Shown: positions 8,260-19,194, counted from the stretch's first letter. The stretch is 64,000 nucleotides of DNA from Streptococcus suis YS161 (GCF_002760245.1 NZ_ASCA01000050.1:1-64000), one strand, 5' to 3'. The notes: generated from the letters alone by a model not told the origin. Made by a program: numbers and translations.

Positions 8260-8763
8260 CTACTCTTCTAGCTTGTGCTGGCTTGCTTGCCAGTCACGGA
8301 AGTCGCTTAAGTCTGACTTGATGAGTTTTAAGCAGGTACCAAGAACAAAGGCATCGTCAAGTAGACCTGCTCCAAGGATGAAATCTGGTAAGGCATCAAT
8401 AGGACTGAAAAAATAAATCAAAGCACCTATAATTGCGAGGATTGTCCCTTTGGGTAACTTATTGTAATCTCTACGGATATAGCTTCGCACCATGGAAATC
8501 AAGCCTGGAATAGCCGCAAACTTATCTCCACCAAACGGCAAACGTGCCAATTTCTTCTCGATATCTTGCAGAAAATGTTCCAATTTCCCTTGGTCTGACA
8601 GTAATACCTCTGCCCGTTCTCTTGTCTTGGACGATTTCCAAGATTCAAGCGCCTGGTCAAACTTTTCTTCCAATTCCTGTTTGTTTTTAAATGGCTTGCG
8701 CTTTCGAGCCCATTCCGTCAACTGTTTTTGAAAACGGTCAGTTAATTTTACTCTTAATGGCAT
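8260..8763 (-). CDS. DUF1232 (YkvA-like) membrane-associated protein
   Basis: The 167-residue frame starts at the ATG at 8763, which has GTGAGGTG just upstream; an upstream in-frame GTG is less likely. The first half is charged and helical, the second half contains the DUF1232 signature: KLPKGTILAIIGALIYFFSP then DALPDF and LLDDAFVLG, a hydrophobic hairpin with conserved Pro-Asp turns. Family function is unknown; members are peripheral or integral membrane proteins and are frequent neighbours of toxin or stress genes. Here it lies between the Fic and RelA-like genes in one transcription direction. Confidence 0.85.
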   Translation of the reverse strand: MPLRVKLTDRFQKQLTEWARKRKPFKNKQELEEKFDQALESWKSSKTRERAEVLLSDQGKLEHFLQDIEKKLARLPFGGDKFAAIPGLISMVRSYIRRDYNKLPKGTILAIIGALIYFFSPIDALPDFILGAGLLDDAFVLGTCLKLIKSDLSDFRDWQASQHKLEE

Positions 8764-8795
8764 AAAACACCTCACATCATTTGCTTATGCTAAAT

Positions 8796-9398
8796 TTACA
8801 AATCCTCAGTACGATAAAGGTTATAGCCCTCATAGTAATAAGAATGGTCGATGCCTTTGAAATATGTTGCTTGATCAAGGTTCTCTGTTAATGCCTTCAA
8901 TAATAAATATTTAAGCTCGCCTGTTGATACATGACTTCTAATCATCGCATTGAAATAGTCATCTTTATCAATACTATTCCAATCAACCACCTTGCCCAAA
9001 CTATCCCGTAGCATACAATCCAACCAGATACGCATACTGCGTCCATTTCCTTCTCGGAAGGGATGTGCAATGTTCATATCCGCATATTTTTCAACGATTT
9101 CGTCAAAGGTTTCATGAGGTAGCTTGTCAATAAAGGCCAAAGACTGCTCAAGAAAGATTCGTGGAGCAAATTGAAAATTATCTTTGGCAATGTTGACATC
9201 GCGAATTTTCCCTGCAAAGTCATAAATATCCTTAAATAAAGCCTGATGAATGTGTGCCAAACCTGCAAAAGTCCCAACTTCTATCTGGAACAGTTGACTA
9301 GTTTCGAACAAGAGGGCTGCTTTTTTCTTGCTGATTTGTTCTTCAAGACGGGCTAATTCAGCCGCATTTTCAATCCCCAATTTATTTTCTAAAACCAT
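8796..9398 (-). CDS. Class III Fic-domain AMP-transferase
   Basis: A 200-residue Fic protein. The active-site loop HPFREGNGR (112-120, catalytic His112, Arg123 following) matches HxFx(D/E)GNGRxxR, and the flap region KDNFQFAP (72-79) positions a target. The C-terminal SYYYEG (186-191) matches the inhibitory motif (S/T)xxxE(G/N), so this is a self-inhibited class III enzyme with the alpha-inh helix at its own C-terminus, and no separate antitoxin is needed. Fic enzymes transfer AMP to target hydroxyls; several FicT-type enzymes modify GyrB and ParE. It starts 23 bases after the parE stop (ATG 9396-9398, AGGTG upstream). A longer frame reaching into parE exists but lacks a ribosome site and family similarity. 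Confidence 0.9.
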   Translation of the reverse strand: MVLENKLGIENAAELARLEEQISKKKAALLFETSQLFQIEVGTFAGLAHIHQALFKDIYDFAGKIRDVNIAKDNFQFAPRIFLEQSLAFIDKLPHETFDEIVEKYADMNIAHPFREGNGRSMRIWLDCMLRDSLGKVVDWNSIDKDDYFNAMIRSHVSTGELKYLLLKALTENLDQATYFKGIDHSYYYEGYNLYRTEDL

Positions 9399-9421
9399 AT
9401 GGCACCTCAACTTCCCTGAGA

Positions 9422-11371
9422 TTATTTGGTAAAAGCTGTCGCTTCCTCCAATGTAAACTTGACATTGTCCTCTATCCACTTGCGGCGTGGCTCGACCTTG
9501 TCGCCCATGAGGACGGATACACGGCGTTCAGCACGGGCCAGGTCTTCAATGGTGACACGAATAAGGGTACGAGTTTCAGGGTTCATGGTTGTTTCCCAGA
9601 GCTGATCGGCATTCATCTCACCAAGACCCTTGTAGCGTTGGAGGATAAAACCCTTGCCAAAGTCCTTGCGGAGATCTTCTAATTCCCCGTCAGACCAAGC
9701 ATAAGCAATCTTTTCTGTCTTGCCCTTGCCTTTTGACATCTTGTAGAGGGGTGGAAGGGCAATGTAAACCCGTCCTGCTTCTACCAATGGTCGCATATAG
9801 CGATAGAAGAAAGTCAGCAAGAGAGTCTGAATGTGGGCACCGTCGGTATCCGCATCGGTCATGATAATAATCTTGTCATAGTTGACATCTTCGATCGTGA
9901 AATCTGATCCAACACCTGCACCGATGGTGTAAATCATGGTGTTGATTTCTTCATTTTTAAGAATGTCCGCCATTTTTGCCTTGGCAGTGTTAATCACCTT
10001 ACCTCGCAAGGGTAGAATGGCTTGAAACTTGCGGTCACGGCCCTGTTTGGCAGAGCCTCCGGCCGAATCTCCCTCGACCAGATAGAGTTCGTTTTTGGCT
10101 GGATTTTTAGACTGGGCTGGGGTTAATTTTCCTGATAGGAGGCCCTTGTCCTTCTTGTTTTTCTTACCATTTCGGGATTCGTCACGCGCCTTACGCGCAG
10201 CCTCGCGGGCGTCACGCGCCTTAATAGCCTTACGGACTAGATTAGATGCTAACTCGCCATTTTCCAATAGGAAGAAGGTTAGCTTATCCGATACAATCCC
10301 GTCCACCACAGGACGAGCAAGTGGACTTCCCAGCTTGTCCTTGGTCTGCCCTTCAAACTGCAAATGCTCTTCTGGGACAAGGATAGAGAGGACTGCAGAC
10401 AGACCCTCGCGGTAGTCAGAGCCTTCCAAGTTCTTGTCCTTTTCCTTGAGCAAGTTGGTCTTGCGGGCATAGTCGTTCATGGCCTTGGTAATGGCTAGTT
10501 TGAGACCTGTTTCGTGGGTACCGCCGTCCTTGGTCCGAACGTTGTTAACGAAAGACAGGATATTGTCTGAATAACCGTCATTGTACTGCATGGCCACTTG
10601 GACTTGGAAACCTGCATCTTCTCCTTCAAAATAGAGGACAGGTGTCAGAGTTTCCTTATCTTCGTTGAGGTAAGATACAAAGTCCTGGACACCATTTTCA
10701 TAGTGATACTCTTCCTGCTCACCAGTCCGCTCATCTGTCAGGGTCATGGTGACTTGTTTGAGCAAGAAGGCTGATTCTTTCAGGCGTTCGGCAATGGTGT
10801 TGAACTTGAAATCAATCGTTGAGAAGATGGTATCGTCAGGCATAAAGGTAACTTTTGTACCTGTTTTTGATTTTGGAGCGGTGCCAATCTTCTCTAAAGT
10901 CGTGACTGGCTTTCCGCCCTGCTCAAATCGTTGCTTGTAAACAGCTCCGTCACGGGAAATCTCAACTTCCAACCAGCTAGACAGGGCATTGACCACCGAA
11001 GAACCAACCCCGTGGAGACCTCCTGAGGTCTTGTAGCCGCCCTGACCGAACTTACCACCTGCGTGGAGAACGGTGAAGATGACTTCGACGGTTGGCTTGC
11101 CTGTAGCGTGCATACCGACAGGCATCCCACGTCCACAGTCAGACACAGAGAGGCTGCCGTCCTTGTTAATGGTCACATCAATCCGATCACCGAAACCAGA
11201 CAGGGCTTCATCGACAGCGTTATCGACAATCTCCCAGACCATGTGGTGCAAGCCATTTCCATCTGTTGATCCGATGTACATACCAGGGCGTTTGCGAACG
11301 GCATCCAGCCCTTCCAACACCTGAATGGCATCATCATTATAGTTATTTATGTTAATCTCTTTCTTAGTCAA
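9422..11371 (-). CDS. parE: DNA topoisomerase IV subunit B
   Basis: ATPase subunit of topoisomerase IV, 649 aa, full length. The GHKL ATPase shows the Bergerat-type motif in EIVDNAVDEAL and the G-rich lid GGLHGVGSSVVNALS; the TOPRIM domain shows EGDSAGG and DADTDGAH; the QRDR-region LPLRGKVINT is present with the Asp of EGDSAGG intact. The start codon is TTG (11369-11371) with GGAGG seven bases upstream, and the sequence MTKKEININNYNDDAI fits. A six-codon out-of-frame mini-ORF (ATGGAG...TAA) overlaps the ribosome site and start. Confidence 0.97.
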   Translation of the reverse strand: MTKKEININNYNDDAIQVLEGLDAVRKRPGMYIGSTDGNGLHHMVWEIVDNAVDEALSGFGDRIDVTINKDGSLSVSDCGRGMPVGMHATGKPTVEVIFTVLHAGGKFGQGGYKTSGGLHGVGSSVVNALSSWLEVEISRDGAVYKQRFEQGGKPVTTLEKIGTAPKSKTGTKVTFMPDDTIFSTIDFKFNTIAERLKESAFLLKQVTMTLTDERTGEQEEYHYENGVQDFVSYLNEDKETLTPVLYFEGEDAGFQVQVAMQYNDGYSDNILSFVNNVRTKDGGTHETGLKLAITKAMNDYARKTNLLKEKDKNLEGSDYREGLSAVLSILVPEEHLQFEGQTKDKLGSPLARPVVDGIVSDKLTFFLLENGELASNLVRKAIKARDAREAARKARDESRNGKKNKKDKGLLSGKLTPAQSKNPAKNELYLVEGDSAGGSAKQGRDRKFQAILPLRGKVINTAKAKMADILKNEEINTMIYTIGAGVGSDFTIEDVNYDKIIIMTDADTDGAHIQTLLLTFFYRYMRPLVEAGRVYIALPPLYKMSKGKGKTEKIAYAWSDGELEDLRKDFGKGFILQRYKGLGEMNADQLWETTMNPETRTLIRVTIEDLARAERRVSVLMGDKVEPRRKWIEDNVKFTLEEATAFTK

Positions 11372-11400
11372 AATTGACCTCCATACTTGTCATCCTTACT

Positions 11401-11429
11401 ATATTACAAGTTTTTCAGCATTTTTGCAA
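11401..11429 (-). promoter_or_regulatory. parE promoter
   Basis: On the minus strand TTGCAA (11424-11429) and TAATAT (11401-11406) are separated by exactly 17 bases, a near-consensus sigma-A promoter about 30 bases before the TTG start of parE. It probably also feeds the Fic gene and perhaps the whole island, as no clear terminator follows parE. Confidence 0.7.
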
Positions 11430-11498
11430 AATTTTTCTGTTTCCTATCGGCTGAGACAGCTTACAAAATATGATTTTGGACTAAATTAGAAGAAAATA

Positions 11499-11516
11499 TG
11501 CTATAATGAAAACATG
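11499..11516 (+). promoter_or_regulatory. Extended -10 of plsY, likely leaderless start
   Basis: TGC-TATAAT (TATAAT at 11502-11507) is followed by exactly six bases and then the ATG of plsY at 11514. A transcript starting seven bases after the -10 would begin at the A of the start codon. No Shine-Dalgarno is possible in the gap. Confidence 0.65.
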
Positions 11517-12158
11517 TTAGTCAATCTTATTTTACTATTTATTGCATATTTATTGGGATCTATCCCGTCAGGACTTTGGATAGGTCAAACTTTTTTCAAT
11601 ATCAACATTCGTGAACATGGTTCGGGAAATACTGGAACAACCAACACATTCCGTATTTTAGGTCCAAAGGCTGGTACGATTGTATTTGTAATTGATTTTC
11701 TCAAGGGAACTTTGGCAGCCTTGCTTCCGCTGATCTTTCATGCCCAAGGAATTTCTCCGATTGTATTTGGGTTAATGGCTGTACTGGGGCACACTTTCCC
11801 TATCTTTGCCCAATTCAAAGGTGGAAAGGCGGTTGCAACATCTGCTGGTATGTTAATGGGATTTGCTCCTGCCTTCTGCCTCTATCTCGTTCTAATCTTT
11901 GCTAGCTCACTATACTTGACATCCATGGTTTCCTTCTCTAGCGTCTTAGCAGCAGCCTTAGCCATCTTAGGAGCTCTGCTATTTCCAGCAATAGGAATCA
12001 TCCTACCAAGCTACGACTGGCTCTTTACAGTGATTATCGTATTTCTTGGCAGTTTTGTCATCATCCGTCACAAGGAAAATATCCAGCGGATTTTGAAAAA
12101 AGAAGAAAATCTTGTCCCATTTGGACTCAATCTAACCAAACAGAAAAAGCGAGCTTAG
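11514..12158 (+). CDS. plsY: Glycerol-3-phosphate acyltransferase PlsY
   Basis: Integral membrane enzyme that transfers an acyl group from acyl-phosphate to glycerol-3-phosphate, the first step of phospholipid synthesis. At 214 aa it has several membrane helices and the family motifs [22 protein letters not shown] and [10 protein letters not shown]. It is divergent from parE, the usual streptococcal arrangement. The ATG is fixed by family N-termini (short, straight into the first helix); the mRNA appears leaderless. It ends in a bidirectional terminator shared with rexA. Confidence 0.96.
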   Translation: MLVNLILLFIAYLLGSIPSGLWIGQTFFNINIREHGSGNTGTTNTFRILGPKAGTIVFVIDFLKGTLAALLPLIFHAQGISPIVFGLMAVLGHTFPIFAQFKGGKAVATSAGMLMGFAPAFCLYLVLIFASSLYLTSMVSFSSVLAAALAILGALLFPAIGIILPSYDWLFTVIIVFLGSFVIIRHKENIQRILKKEENLVPFGLNLTKQKKRA

Positions 12159-12172
12159 TACTCGCTTTTAGT
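12145..12172. terminator. Bidirectional terminator plsY / rexA
   Basis: AAAAGCGAG (12145-12153) pairs with CTCGCTTTT (12161-12169); U-rich tails on both strands. The hairpin overlaps the plsY stop codon and abuts the rexA stop. Confidence 0.75.
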
Positions 12173-15100
12173 TTACCTTGACTTCGACCACTTCTATTCT
12201 CTCCCCACCAAGCAAAATCAAATGGCAGTCTACACGATCTATCTTGTAGGCTTTTTTCAATGCCTCGGTATAGAGTTGCATTTGAGCTTGGTAACGTTGG
12301 CTGAGTTGGCTTGGTTGGTCATATTTGTCTGTCTTGTAATCAAAGAGGACAATATGATCATCATATAGTAGGTAGCCATCGATAATCCCACGAAGGACAA
12401 AGTTTTCCTGAGATACAGAATCAGTCTGCAAACTTGCAAATGGAGCTTCTCGGTGGAGTTTGTCCGTATTGGCTAGAATTTCTCTTCCTAAGTCTGTATC
12501 AAAGAAATCTAAAATCATATGAACATTGATTTTATCTTTAACCGCTTGCTCAGTATGAACAGCATCTAGGGCTTCTCTTACCGTATCTTCTGTCACCAAC
12601 CAAGACAAGTCCAAACGTTGCATGAGTTCATGGACTGCTGAACCAACTTGGGCTCCAGTGATTTTTGGTTTCTTGGAAAAATCTGGCAAGTTGAAGGTCC
12701 GTTTTGGCTGGTATTTTTCCATAACTTCCATGCCTTCTTGTTCCAAAATAGGCTCATAGAGTTTCTTGATTTGACTTGGAGTCCGTAAACTTGGCAATTC
12801 AATGGCAGCCTTATAGCGTTCGTTCAACTCTTGAACAGAAGACAACTGGTCCAAGGCCTGGGCGATGTCTTCTGATTGACGAATATCTTTAAGGCTGGCA
12901 TCTTCTAGTTTACTCTTCAATGTAAGTTTACCAATCTTCTCCTCTGTCAAATCCTCATCCGTCACAAAGACTTTCTTGAAGTGCAAGTCATCTCCTGAGA
13001 AGGCCTCATCAATGGCTAGAATCCAGTCTTGGAAGGTCGCCATACTTTCACGAGTTGATTGGGCAAGTACGCCATCTTCCTTCTTACCATCGTATTTTTC
13101 AGCTAACTTGTCAGCATTACCCTTTCCAACCAGATACAGCTTCTTCTCGGCACGCGTTAGTGCGACATAGAGCAACCGCATTTGTTCTGAAAGATTGGCA
13201 ATTTTTAGCTCTTGGAGATTATTTTGATAAGGAAAGGTGTTCATTAAGACTCGCACCTGAGGCAATGGGCTACTTACCTTATCTTTCATATCCGCTAAAT
13301 ATTGAATACCTAGACCATTTTTCCGGCTGATAATGACTGACCGGTAATGGTCTTCCAAGTTGAATCGCTTATCGATGTTCATGAGGAAGACATATTTGAA
13401 CTCCAGACCTTTTGACTTGTGAATAGTCATAAGCTGTACAGCATTTTGCGGTAGAAACTCTTGTACATCTGCCAAATCCTTGTCATTTGCTAAGGCACGG
13501 TCAATCATGGCGATGAAGCGGGACAAGCCCTTGTAGCCTGTTTTTTCAAACTGGTTGGCACGCAGACCTAGTGCATATAGATTGGCCTGACGCTTGCTGC
13601 CATTTGGAAGAGCACCGACATAGTCATAGTAGAATTTTTCATTGAAAATCTTCCAAATCAGGTCATAAATAGAATGCAATTTGGCATAGGCACGCCAGTT
13701 TTCCAAAATAGACAAGAAATCCTTGATTTTCTTCTTCAACTCTCCTGACATCAGTTCAGGATGTTGCCCACTTGCTTGCTGGGCTATTTCCATTTTCTGG
13801 TAAAAGAAACCTGTCCCAGCCTGCAAGGAAATCCGTGTCAGCTCATCCTCATCGAATCGGAACATAGGCGATTTTAGAAGGGCAACCAAGGCATAGTCAT
13901 TGAGTGGATTATTGATAACCCGCAAGGTATCCAGCATGATCATGACTTCTAAAGATTGCAGATAGGAGGCTGCTCCGCCATCTGTCACAATTGGAATCCC
14001 ATGTTTTTCAAAAATGGACATAATGAGGTCATTGTGCGTCCGCTTTTGTACCAAGAGAGTGATGTCCTTGAAGTCAGCTCCTTCTTCATTGTGAAGACGA
14101 ATAATCTCTTTTACAACGACCTCAATTTCACCAGCAGTCAGAGTTGTTTCTTCCTCAGCATCCGTTGAAGAATGTGCGCTCTCCTGCTGGTCGTAAATCA
14201 AATATTCCATCTCATGCTTGGGCTGGGCAATTTTTTGACCAGGACTACCAGCCACTAGACTGTGGGTGTCGTCATACTTGATTTCTCCTACTTGACGGTC
14301 CATCAGGCGCGTGAAAATAGCATTTGTTGCCTCCAAGACCTCAATCTGACTACGGAAGTTTTCCTTGAGCAAAATCAATTTTCCGGCTTCTTGATTTGCC
14401 TGATACAGTTCAAATTTCTCTTGAAAAATCATCGGATCCGCCTGACGGAATCGATAAATGGACTGCTTAATATCGCCCACCATAAAGCGGTTGTGACCGT
14501 TAGACAGCAGGTCCAGCATTCGCTCTTGGCTATGGTTGTTATCCTGGTACTCGTCCACCATGACTTCGTGGTATTTTTCTTGGAAAAACTGGCGAATGTC
14601 CGCATTTTCTTCTAAAATACGAATAGCGAAATGCCCAATATCGCCAAATTCAAAGGCTGCTTCCTTGATTTTGACATCCAGATAAACCTGCGAAAAATCC
14701 AAGACAAAGTCACGTAATAATACAAGCAGTGGCAAAGCTTGAACCTGATAATCTTTCAGCAGGGTCAATTCATAAACTTCCTGACCCAAATCTCGTAGTC
14801 CTGAGATAATCTGGCTCTTGCCAGTATTGTATTCTTCTTTAAAGGCTATCAAATGCTCATCTTTTGGTCGATTGGTATTTGTCAAACCTTTACCTCTAGA
14901 CTGGTCATTGATGAGAAGAATTCTTTCAACCCGATCCATCAAGTCCTTCTGGTCCAGACTATCTAAACCTGTCAACAAATCCAAGACTTCTTCCACATTG
15001 GCAAAATACTTGGCGGAACCAAAGTCATTTCTGCCCCATTCCACATGGTAGCGGAAGAAATCTGTAGCTTGATAGAGCTGGTCTAGAACTTTTTCCTTAA

Positions 15101-15821
15101 ATCCTTGCTCTAAGATCTGCTCTATACACTCCTGACTGTACAAATCAGCTTGAACAGCCTGCTCTTTCAGCCATTTAGTTGGACTGCTCGTCGATTGGCT
15201 AAAATCATGCACCTGATAAACAACCTGACGAAAACCACTATTATCCTTGCGGTTGCCCGAAAAATTGCGAACCAGTTTGCGGAATGCACCATTTTCATCC
15301 TCTTCAAGATAATCTGCAAAGAGCTGATCAAAAACCTCTTTTTTCAGACTCGCTTTTTCTGTCTCATCCTGTAAAATCCGAAACTGCGGAGAAATACCAA
15401 GGCTATAACCATAGGTTGTGACCAGTTTCTGCGTAAAGGAGTCCATGGTCCCAATATCCGCTTTAGTCAAATCCGCCAACTGGGCAGACAAATGCCGGCG
15501 CAATTCCATATCGGTCGTCTCCGCAATGGTTTCATTGAGATTTTTCTCTATCCGCTCCTTCAATTCACCAGCCGCTTTGACTGTAAAGGTCGAGATAAAG
15601 AGCTGGTCGATTCCCACACCACGCTTCAACTTATCCAAAATCCGTTGAACCATAACGAAGGTCTTTCCTGACCCAGCCGATGCAGAGACCAGAACATTCT
15701 GACCGTGCGTGTAGATGGCTTCAATCTGCTCAGGTGTGCGTTTTTGTTGCTTATCAGAATTGGCTTCCGCCAGCTGCACAGCCTTGATTTCTTCCGCGCT
15801 TAAAAATTGTTCAAAAGCCAT
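12168..15821 (-). CDS. rexA: ATP-dependent helicase/exonuclease subunit RexA (AddA)
   Basis: Helicase-nuclease subunit of the RexAB (AddAB) complex that resects double-strand breaks for recombination. The 1217-residue UvrD-type helicase has Walker [14 protein letters not shown], motif II DEYQDNN, later motifs [13 protein letters not shown] and LLYVALTRA, and a C-terminal PD-(D/E)xK nuclease ([15 protein letters not shown]). The start is the ATG at 15821: AAAGGAGG lies ten bases upstream and the codon overlaps the rexB stop (TAATG). A longer frame adds 11 residues without support. Confidence 0.97.
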   Translation of the reverse strand: MAFEQFLSAEEIKAVQLAEANSDKQQKRTPEQIEAIYTHGQNVLVSASAGSGKTFVMVQRILDKLKRGVGIDQLFISTFTVKAAGELKERIEKNLNETIAETTDMELRRHLSAQLADLTKADIGTMDSFTQKLVTTYGYSLGISPQFRILQDETEKASLKKEVFDQLFADYLEEDENGAFRKLVRNFSGNRKDNSGFRQVVYQVHDFSQSTSSPTKWLKEQAVQADLYSQECIEQILEQGFKEKVLDQLYQATDFFRYHVEWGRNDFGSAKYFANVEEVLDLLTGLDSLDQKDLMDRVERILLINDQSRGKGLTNTNRPKDEHLIAFKEEYNTGKSQIISGLRDLGQEVYELTLLKDYQVQALPLLVLLRDFVLDFSQVYLDVKIKEAAFEFGDIGHFAIRILEENADIRQFFQEKYHEVMVDEYQDNNHSQERMLDLLSNGHNRFMVGDIKQSIYRFRQADPMIFQEKFELYQANQEAGKLILLKENFRSQIEVLEATNAIFTRLMDRQVGEIKYDDTHSLVAGSPGQKIAQPKHEMEYLIYDQQESAHSSTDAEEETTLTAGEIEVVVKEIIRLHNEEGADFKDITLLVQKRTHNDLIMSIFEKHGIPIVTDGGAASYLQSLEVMIMLDTLRVINNPLNDYALVALLKSPMFRFDEDELTRISLQAGTGFFYQKMEIAQQASGQHPELMSGELKKKIKDFLSILENWRAYAKLHSIYDLIWKIFNEKFYYDYVGALPNGSKRQANLYALGLRANQFEKTGYKGLSRFIAMIDRALANDKDLADVQEFLPQNAVQLMTIHKSKGLEFKYVFLMNIDKRFNLEDHYRSVIISRKNGLGIQYLADMKDKVSSPLPQVRVLMNTFPYQNNLQELKIANLSEQMRLLYVALTRAEKKLYLVGKGNADKLAEKYDGKKEDGVLAQSTRESMATFQDWILAIDEAFSGDDLHFKKVFVTDEDLTEEKIGKLTLKSKLEDASLKDIRQSEDIAQALDQLSSVQELNERYKAAIELPSLRTPSQIKKLYEPILEQEGMEVMEKYQPKRTFNLPDFSKKPKITGAQVGSAVHELMQRLDLSWLVTEDTVREALDAVHTEQAVKDKINVHMILDFFDTDLGREILANTDKLHREAPFASLQTDSVSQENFVLRGIIDGYLLYDDHIVLFDYKTDKYDQPSQLSQRYQAQMQLYTEALKKAYKIDRVDCHLILLGGERIEVVEVKVN

Positions 15822-18800
15822 TAGTCCTGACCTCCTTTCATTCGTTCCATCCAATCTTGACGCTTGGCCTCTTTTACCAACCGCCGCGCCATGCCCATGT
15901 GCCGATCCGCCTCAAAACCAGTGATTGCCTTCAGCTGCTCACCTGCCACCGAACGCTCATCTTTGGTATAAGGGTTAATAGCAAAGCGACCATCCAGGAT
16001 GTCCTTTGCAGCTTGTTGGTAGAGTTTTTGGTTGTGGTTCAATAAAACCGCAAACTCATCTTCCGTGTAGAGTTGGTTACGAGTCTGATAAAAATGATTG
16101 AGCCCCAGACTTTCCTCCTTCAAGAAAAGCCCCTTGTAAACCAAGCTCGTATTGGCAGCTCCTTCTAGCTGTTCTAAATTCTTCGTGTCTTTTAATTTGA
16201 TAATCGGATCCTGCAAATGCAAATACATAGCTCCAAAAACAGGTTTATCCTTGGTTTCATCCAGCTCTTGTAAGGCTGCCAAGTAGGTCACCAACTGAGG
16301 TTTGAGACCATTGTAAAAATCCCCAACTGAAAAAGATTGGTCGCTGGACTTGTAATCCACAACACCGACAGCCTGATTGATTTGTAAGGTATCCAAGCGG
16401 TCAATGGTACCATTTACATGTACACTCTTGCCATTTTGAAGGTCAAAAACCAGCGCCTTATCCTGACGAAAACTCTTTTCCTGACCATCAATTTCCACCA
16501 AATCATTATCCCGCAAAATAGTCGCACTGGAACGAGCAATCTTATCCAGCACCTCCTCCGTATAACGAGCATCCGCATCTTGGTTATAAAACATAGCAAA
16601 TTCTGCCTCGTCACGCGTACGCAGGATTGCCTTGTCCACTTTTTGATCAAAATCTAGCTCAGATTGGTCCATGACCACTCGTTCAAAAATCCGATGCAAG
16701 AACAAACCATGCTGAAAGGCAGTCGGATGGATGGATTCCTGTTCCCGCAAGCGAAGAACATTACGGACAAAGTAAAGATATTGGTTATTGTAGAAATTGG
16801 TCAAGCTGGATGCAGAAAGATTGAGCGGCTTATCCTCTGGATATAAAGCAGCCAAGGTTTCATCTGAAAGTTGTTTAGAAGTAATTTCGCCAGTAATGGT
16901 CGGAATTTCAATGCCTTGCGACTCCAATTTCTTCTTCAAATGGTGAACCAAGACTGTCCAGAAGGCCCTCTGCCCTTTCCACTCCTCTGTTTCAAGGCTT
17001 GGTCTTTCCGACTCAATCAAACGGGATAAGAGACTCTTGTAGTGACCGATGTCTTGTGGACTAAGTGTTTTAATCCGACCACGTTCTTCGGATTTCAACC
17101 CCATTTTTTGGAGAATCTTGATATAAGGGGAGAGACTATCTTCGCCTTCATTATAAATCTGAGGAGTAGAAATAACTAACTGTTCCGTCGCAGCATTAAG
17201 CAGAGACATCATGGCAGCGTGGTTCTTCTTGATATTCTCTCGGCTGACCAAATCGAAACGTGAAGAACTAGCCGAGACAAGATTGACTTTTTCCATCTCT
17301 TCTTCTGTCAATAGACTGGTATTCTTAGCAACTTTTGGAAAATTGGACTGGCCCATTCCGATAGCATAAACATACTTAGCAGTGTGCGGCTCGATCAAAT
17401 CATAGGATTTGATATTGACTACATCAACCGTTGCTGGAACGGTACGATAGTGACTAGCCTGCATGCCAGCCTGTAAAATAGCCAAAAAATCATCCATTTT
17501 CAATTTTTCTTTTCCGAAAATCTGATGAAAATTCTCTAGAATATGGGTAAAACTTTTCCAGACCTGTTCTTCTTTTTCTTGCTCTACTTCACTCAAATTT
17601 CGAGACATATTTTCCATATTTTTAGGAAGCTCAATTGCCTCCAAAAATGCCATAAACTTCTCAAGCAAGGCCGTTCCAGATTGTGGCCCAGCCTTAAACA
17701 GCTGGTTCAAAGGTTCCATAATCTTAGCACGTAGGGGTTCCAAGACGTTCAAATCATAGACAAGTCGCTTCTCCTTGATAGTCTCAACATCGTAGTCCGC
17801 TCTGCCATTGACCGAAAAAGCCCTCGAAAAAGCAGCCTGCCCCTTCATATCCGTAAAGAGGATGTAAGACTCAAATAGGTCCAGCTCCTTTTGGGAAATG
17901 CTGGCGTACAAACCAGATTTGAGGAGGTTGAGCAAGTCTTCCGCTCGGAAACGATAGCGGCGCAAGCGCTCCAAGGACTCCACAAAATGGACCAAGGGAT
18001 GATGACTCATCTCCTCTGCCTTGCCGAAATAGTAAGGAATATCATACTTGTCAAAAATCTTGCCAATCTGCAACTTGTAGCTATCCACATCACCCAAGAG
18101 CAACAAGATCTCTTTATAGCGAGCCCCTTGATGCACATGCTGGCGAATTGCAGTCGCTACCTGCTCAACTTCTTCTTTTTGGTTGACGACTTCCCAGAGT
18201 TGGATTTTTTTCTTGTCTTCTTCAGTAAGCTCTATCATGGTACCGCTGTAATCGTAAACGGATTCCATATTCTTTGAAAATTTACCAATACTGTCCAAGA
18301 CTGGCTCTTGACCAATATATGTAGCCTTGGTCTGGAACTGTGCTGATAACTGGCGCAAAAAGTCAACGTTGGCTTGATAAACGTTCCCTTCAATATAGGT
18401 GGCTTGCACAGCTTTCTTACTGGCATATACACCAATCAGGATTTCCGACACCCGTTCATTTAAAGCACTTACTAAAGCTTCTTCTTCTGCCGAAAAACGA
18501 GAAAATCCGTCTACCACCAGCACAATGTTCTTCAACTGCTCATCCAACTGACCAGTTTCCACCAAGCTCGTCAGCTGTGCTAACTTAGACTGATGCTCAA
18601 AGCCTTCTTTGGACAAAATGCTTGTTACAGCCAGAAAAATCTTCACCAAATCAACCTGCTTATCTGGTGACTCCATAGCTTCCAAATCCAAAATAGACAT
18701 ATTTGCCCGTTGCAATTCTTTGTATAAAGCAACTAGCTGGTTAATGAACCCAAAATCTGTCTGTAAACGACCATAGACTTTCAAGTCGCCGTCTTCAAAT

Positions 18801-19087
18801 TGCGATAGAACACGAAAGAAAATCATAGCCAGACCAACATCATCCAGCGGTTGACCTGTTTCTTTCTTATCAATCATCAAATAGCGAGCGAGTTGCCCAA
18901 AACGGGTCACGATAATATCAAAAGTTGCCTGTTCAGGCAGGTATTCCAAGACCTTGCGTTCCATCTCAAAGGATAGAGAGTTAGGAGCAATGTAAAAAAC
19001 TCGCTTACCTTCCTTAGCAAATTCTGCTGCGGTATCCGTTAAATACTGCGTCAGAGGATTGCGAATATCTGTATAAACTAATTTCAT
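15821..19087 (-). CDS. rexB: Helicase/exonuclease subunit RexB (AddB)
   Basis: Partner of RexA, 1088 aa. The N-terminus ([16 protein letters not shown]) is the AddB-like region; the C-terminus carries a RecB-type nuclease core, GTIDRLD and VVDYKSS, with the helical neighbourhood expected. Reading the whole sequence I find no cysteine, so the four-cysteine iron-sulfur staple known from Bacillus AddB is absent, in line with streptococcal RexB proteins. rexA follows with a one-base stop/start overlap, so the two are coupled. Confidence 0.95.
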   Translation of the reverse strand: MKLVYTDIRNPLTQYLTDTAAEFAKEGKRVFYIAPNSLSFEMERKVLEYLPEQATFDIIVTRFGQLARYLMIDKKETGQPLDDVGLAMIFFRVLSQFEDGDLKVYGRLQTDFGFINQLVALYKELQRANMSILDLEAMESPDKQVDLVKIFLAVTSILSKEGFEHQSKLAQLTSLVETGQLDEQLKNIVLVVDGFSRFSAEEEALVSALNERVSEILIGVYASKKAVQATYIEGNVYQANVDFLRQLSAQFQTKATYIGQEPVLDSIGKFSKNMESVYDYSGTMIELTEEDKKKIQLWEVVNQKEEVEQVATAIRQHVHQGARYKEILLLLGDVDSYKLQIGKIFDKYDIPYYFGKAEEMSHHPLVHFVESLERLRRYRFRAEDLLNLLKSGLYASISQKELDLFESYILFTDMKGQAAFSRAFSVNGRADYDVETIKEKRLVYDLNVLEPLRAKIMEPLNQLFKAGPQSGTALLEKFMAFLEAIELPKNMENMSRNLSEVEQEKEEQVWKSFTHILENFHQIFGKEKLKMDDFLAILQAGMQASHYRTVPATVDVVNIKSYDLIEPHTAKYVYAIGMGQSNFPKVAKNTSLLTEEEMEKVNLVSASSSRFDLVSRENIKKNHAAMMSLLNAATEQLVISTPQIYNEGEDSLSPYIKILQKMGLKSEERGRIKTLSPQDIGHYKSLLSRLIESERPSLETEEWKGQRAFWTVLVHHLKKKLESQGIEIPTITGEITSKQLSDETLAALYPEDKPLNLSASSLTNFYNNQYLYFVRNVLRLREQESIHPTAFQHGLFLHRIFERVVMDQSELDFDQKVDKAILRTRDEAEFAMFYNQDADARYTEEVLDKIARSSATILRDNDLVEIDGQEKSFRQDKALVFDLQNGKSVHVNGTIDRLDTLQINQAVGVVDYKSSDQSFSVGDFYNGLKPQLVTYLAALQELDETKDKPVFGAMYLHLQDPIIKLKDTKNLEQLEGAANTSLVYKGLFLKEESLGLNHFYQTRNQLYTEDEFAVLLNHNQKLYQQAAKDILDGRFAINPYTKDERSVAGEQLKAITGFEADRHMGMARRLVKEAKRQDWMERMKGGQD

Positions 19088-19150
19088 ATCAAATTCTCAT
19101 GCTTTCGTTGAATATACTATGTCTAGTATATCAAAATTCAAACAAAAAAA

Positions 19151-19173
19151 ATGGTCCAATGGACCATTTTTTC
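19151..19173. terminator. Terminator between rexB and the small upstream gene
   Basis: ATGGTCC-AAT-GGACCAT with A-rich and T-rich flanks. On the minus strand it ends the 54-residue gene at 19195-19359 and lies about 60 bases before rexB. Confidence 0.75.
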
Positions 19174-19194
19174 AGAAAGGTAATTCTTTATATT

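Larger units (their letters stand above)
3711..9398 (-). other. Accessory defence-type island between parE and parC
   Basis: Six co-directional genes separate parE (stop 9422) from parC (start 3329): Fic, DUF1232, RelA/SpoT-like, BcgI-like RM subunit, specificity subunit and HEPN protein. Spacings in transcription order are 23 nt (parE-Fic), 32 nt, 28 nt, 3 nt, a 58 nt overlap and an 11 nt overlap. The last four therefore form a tight cassette. No integrase or transposase is seen inside; a small inverted-repeat element lies on the parC side. The insertion by homologous exchange between the two core genes is inference. Confidence 0.65.

Noticed and set aside
9399-9479. Longer N-terminus of the Fic gene reaching into parE
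   Set aside because: Low-complexity mismatch with the family and no ribosome site; ATG at 9398 has AGGTG.
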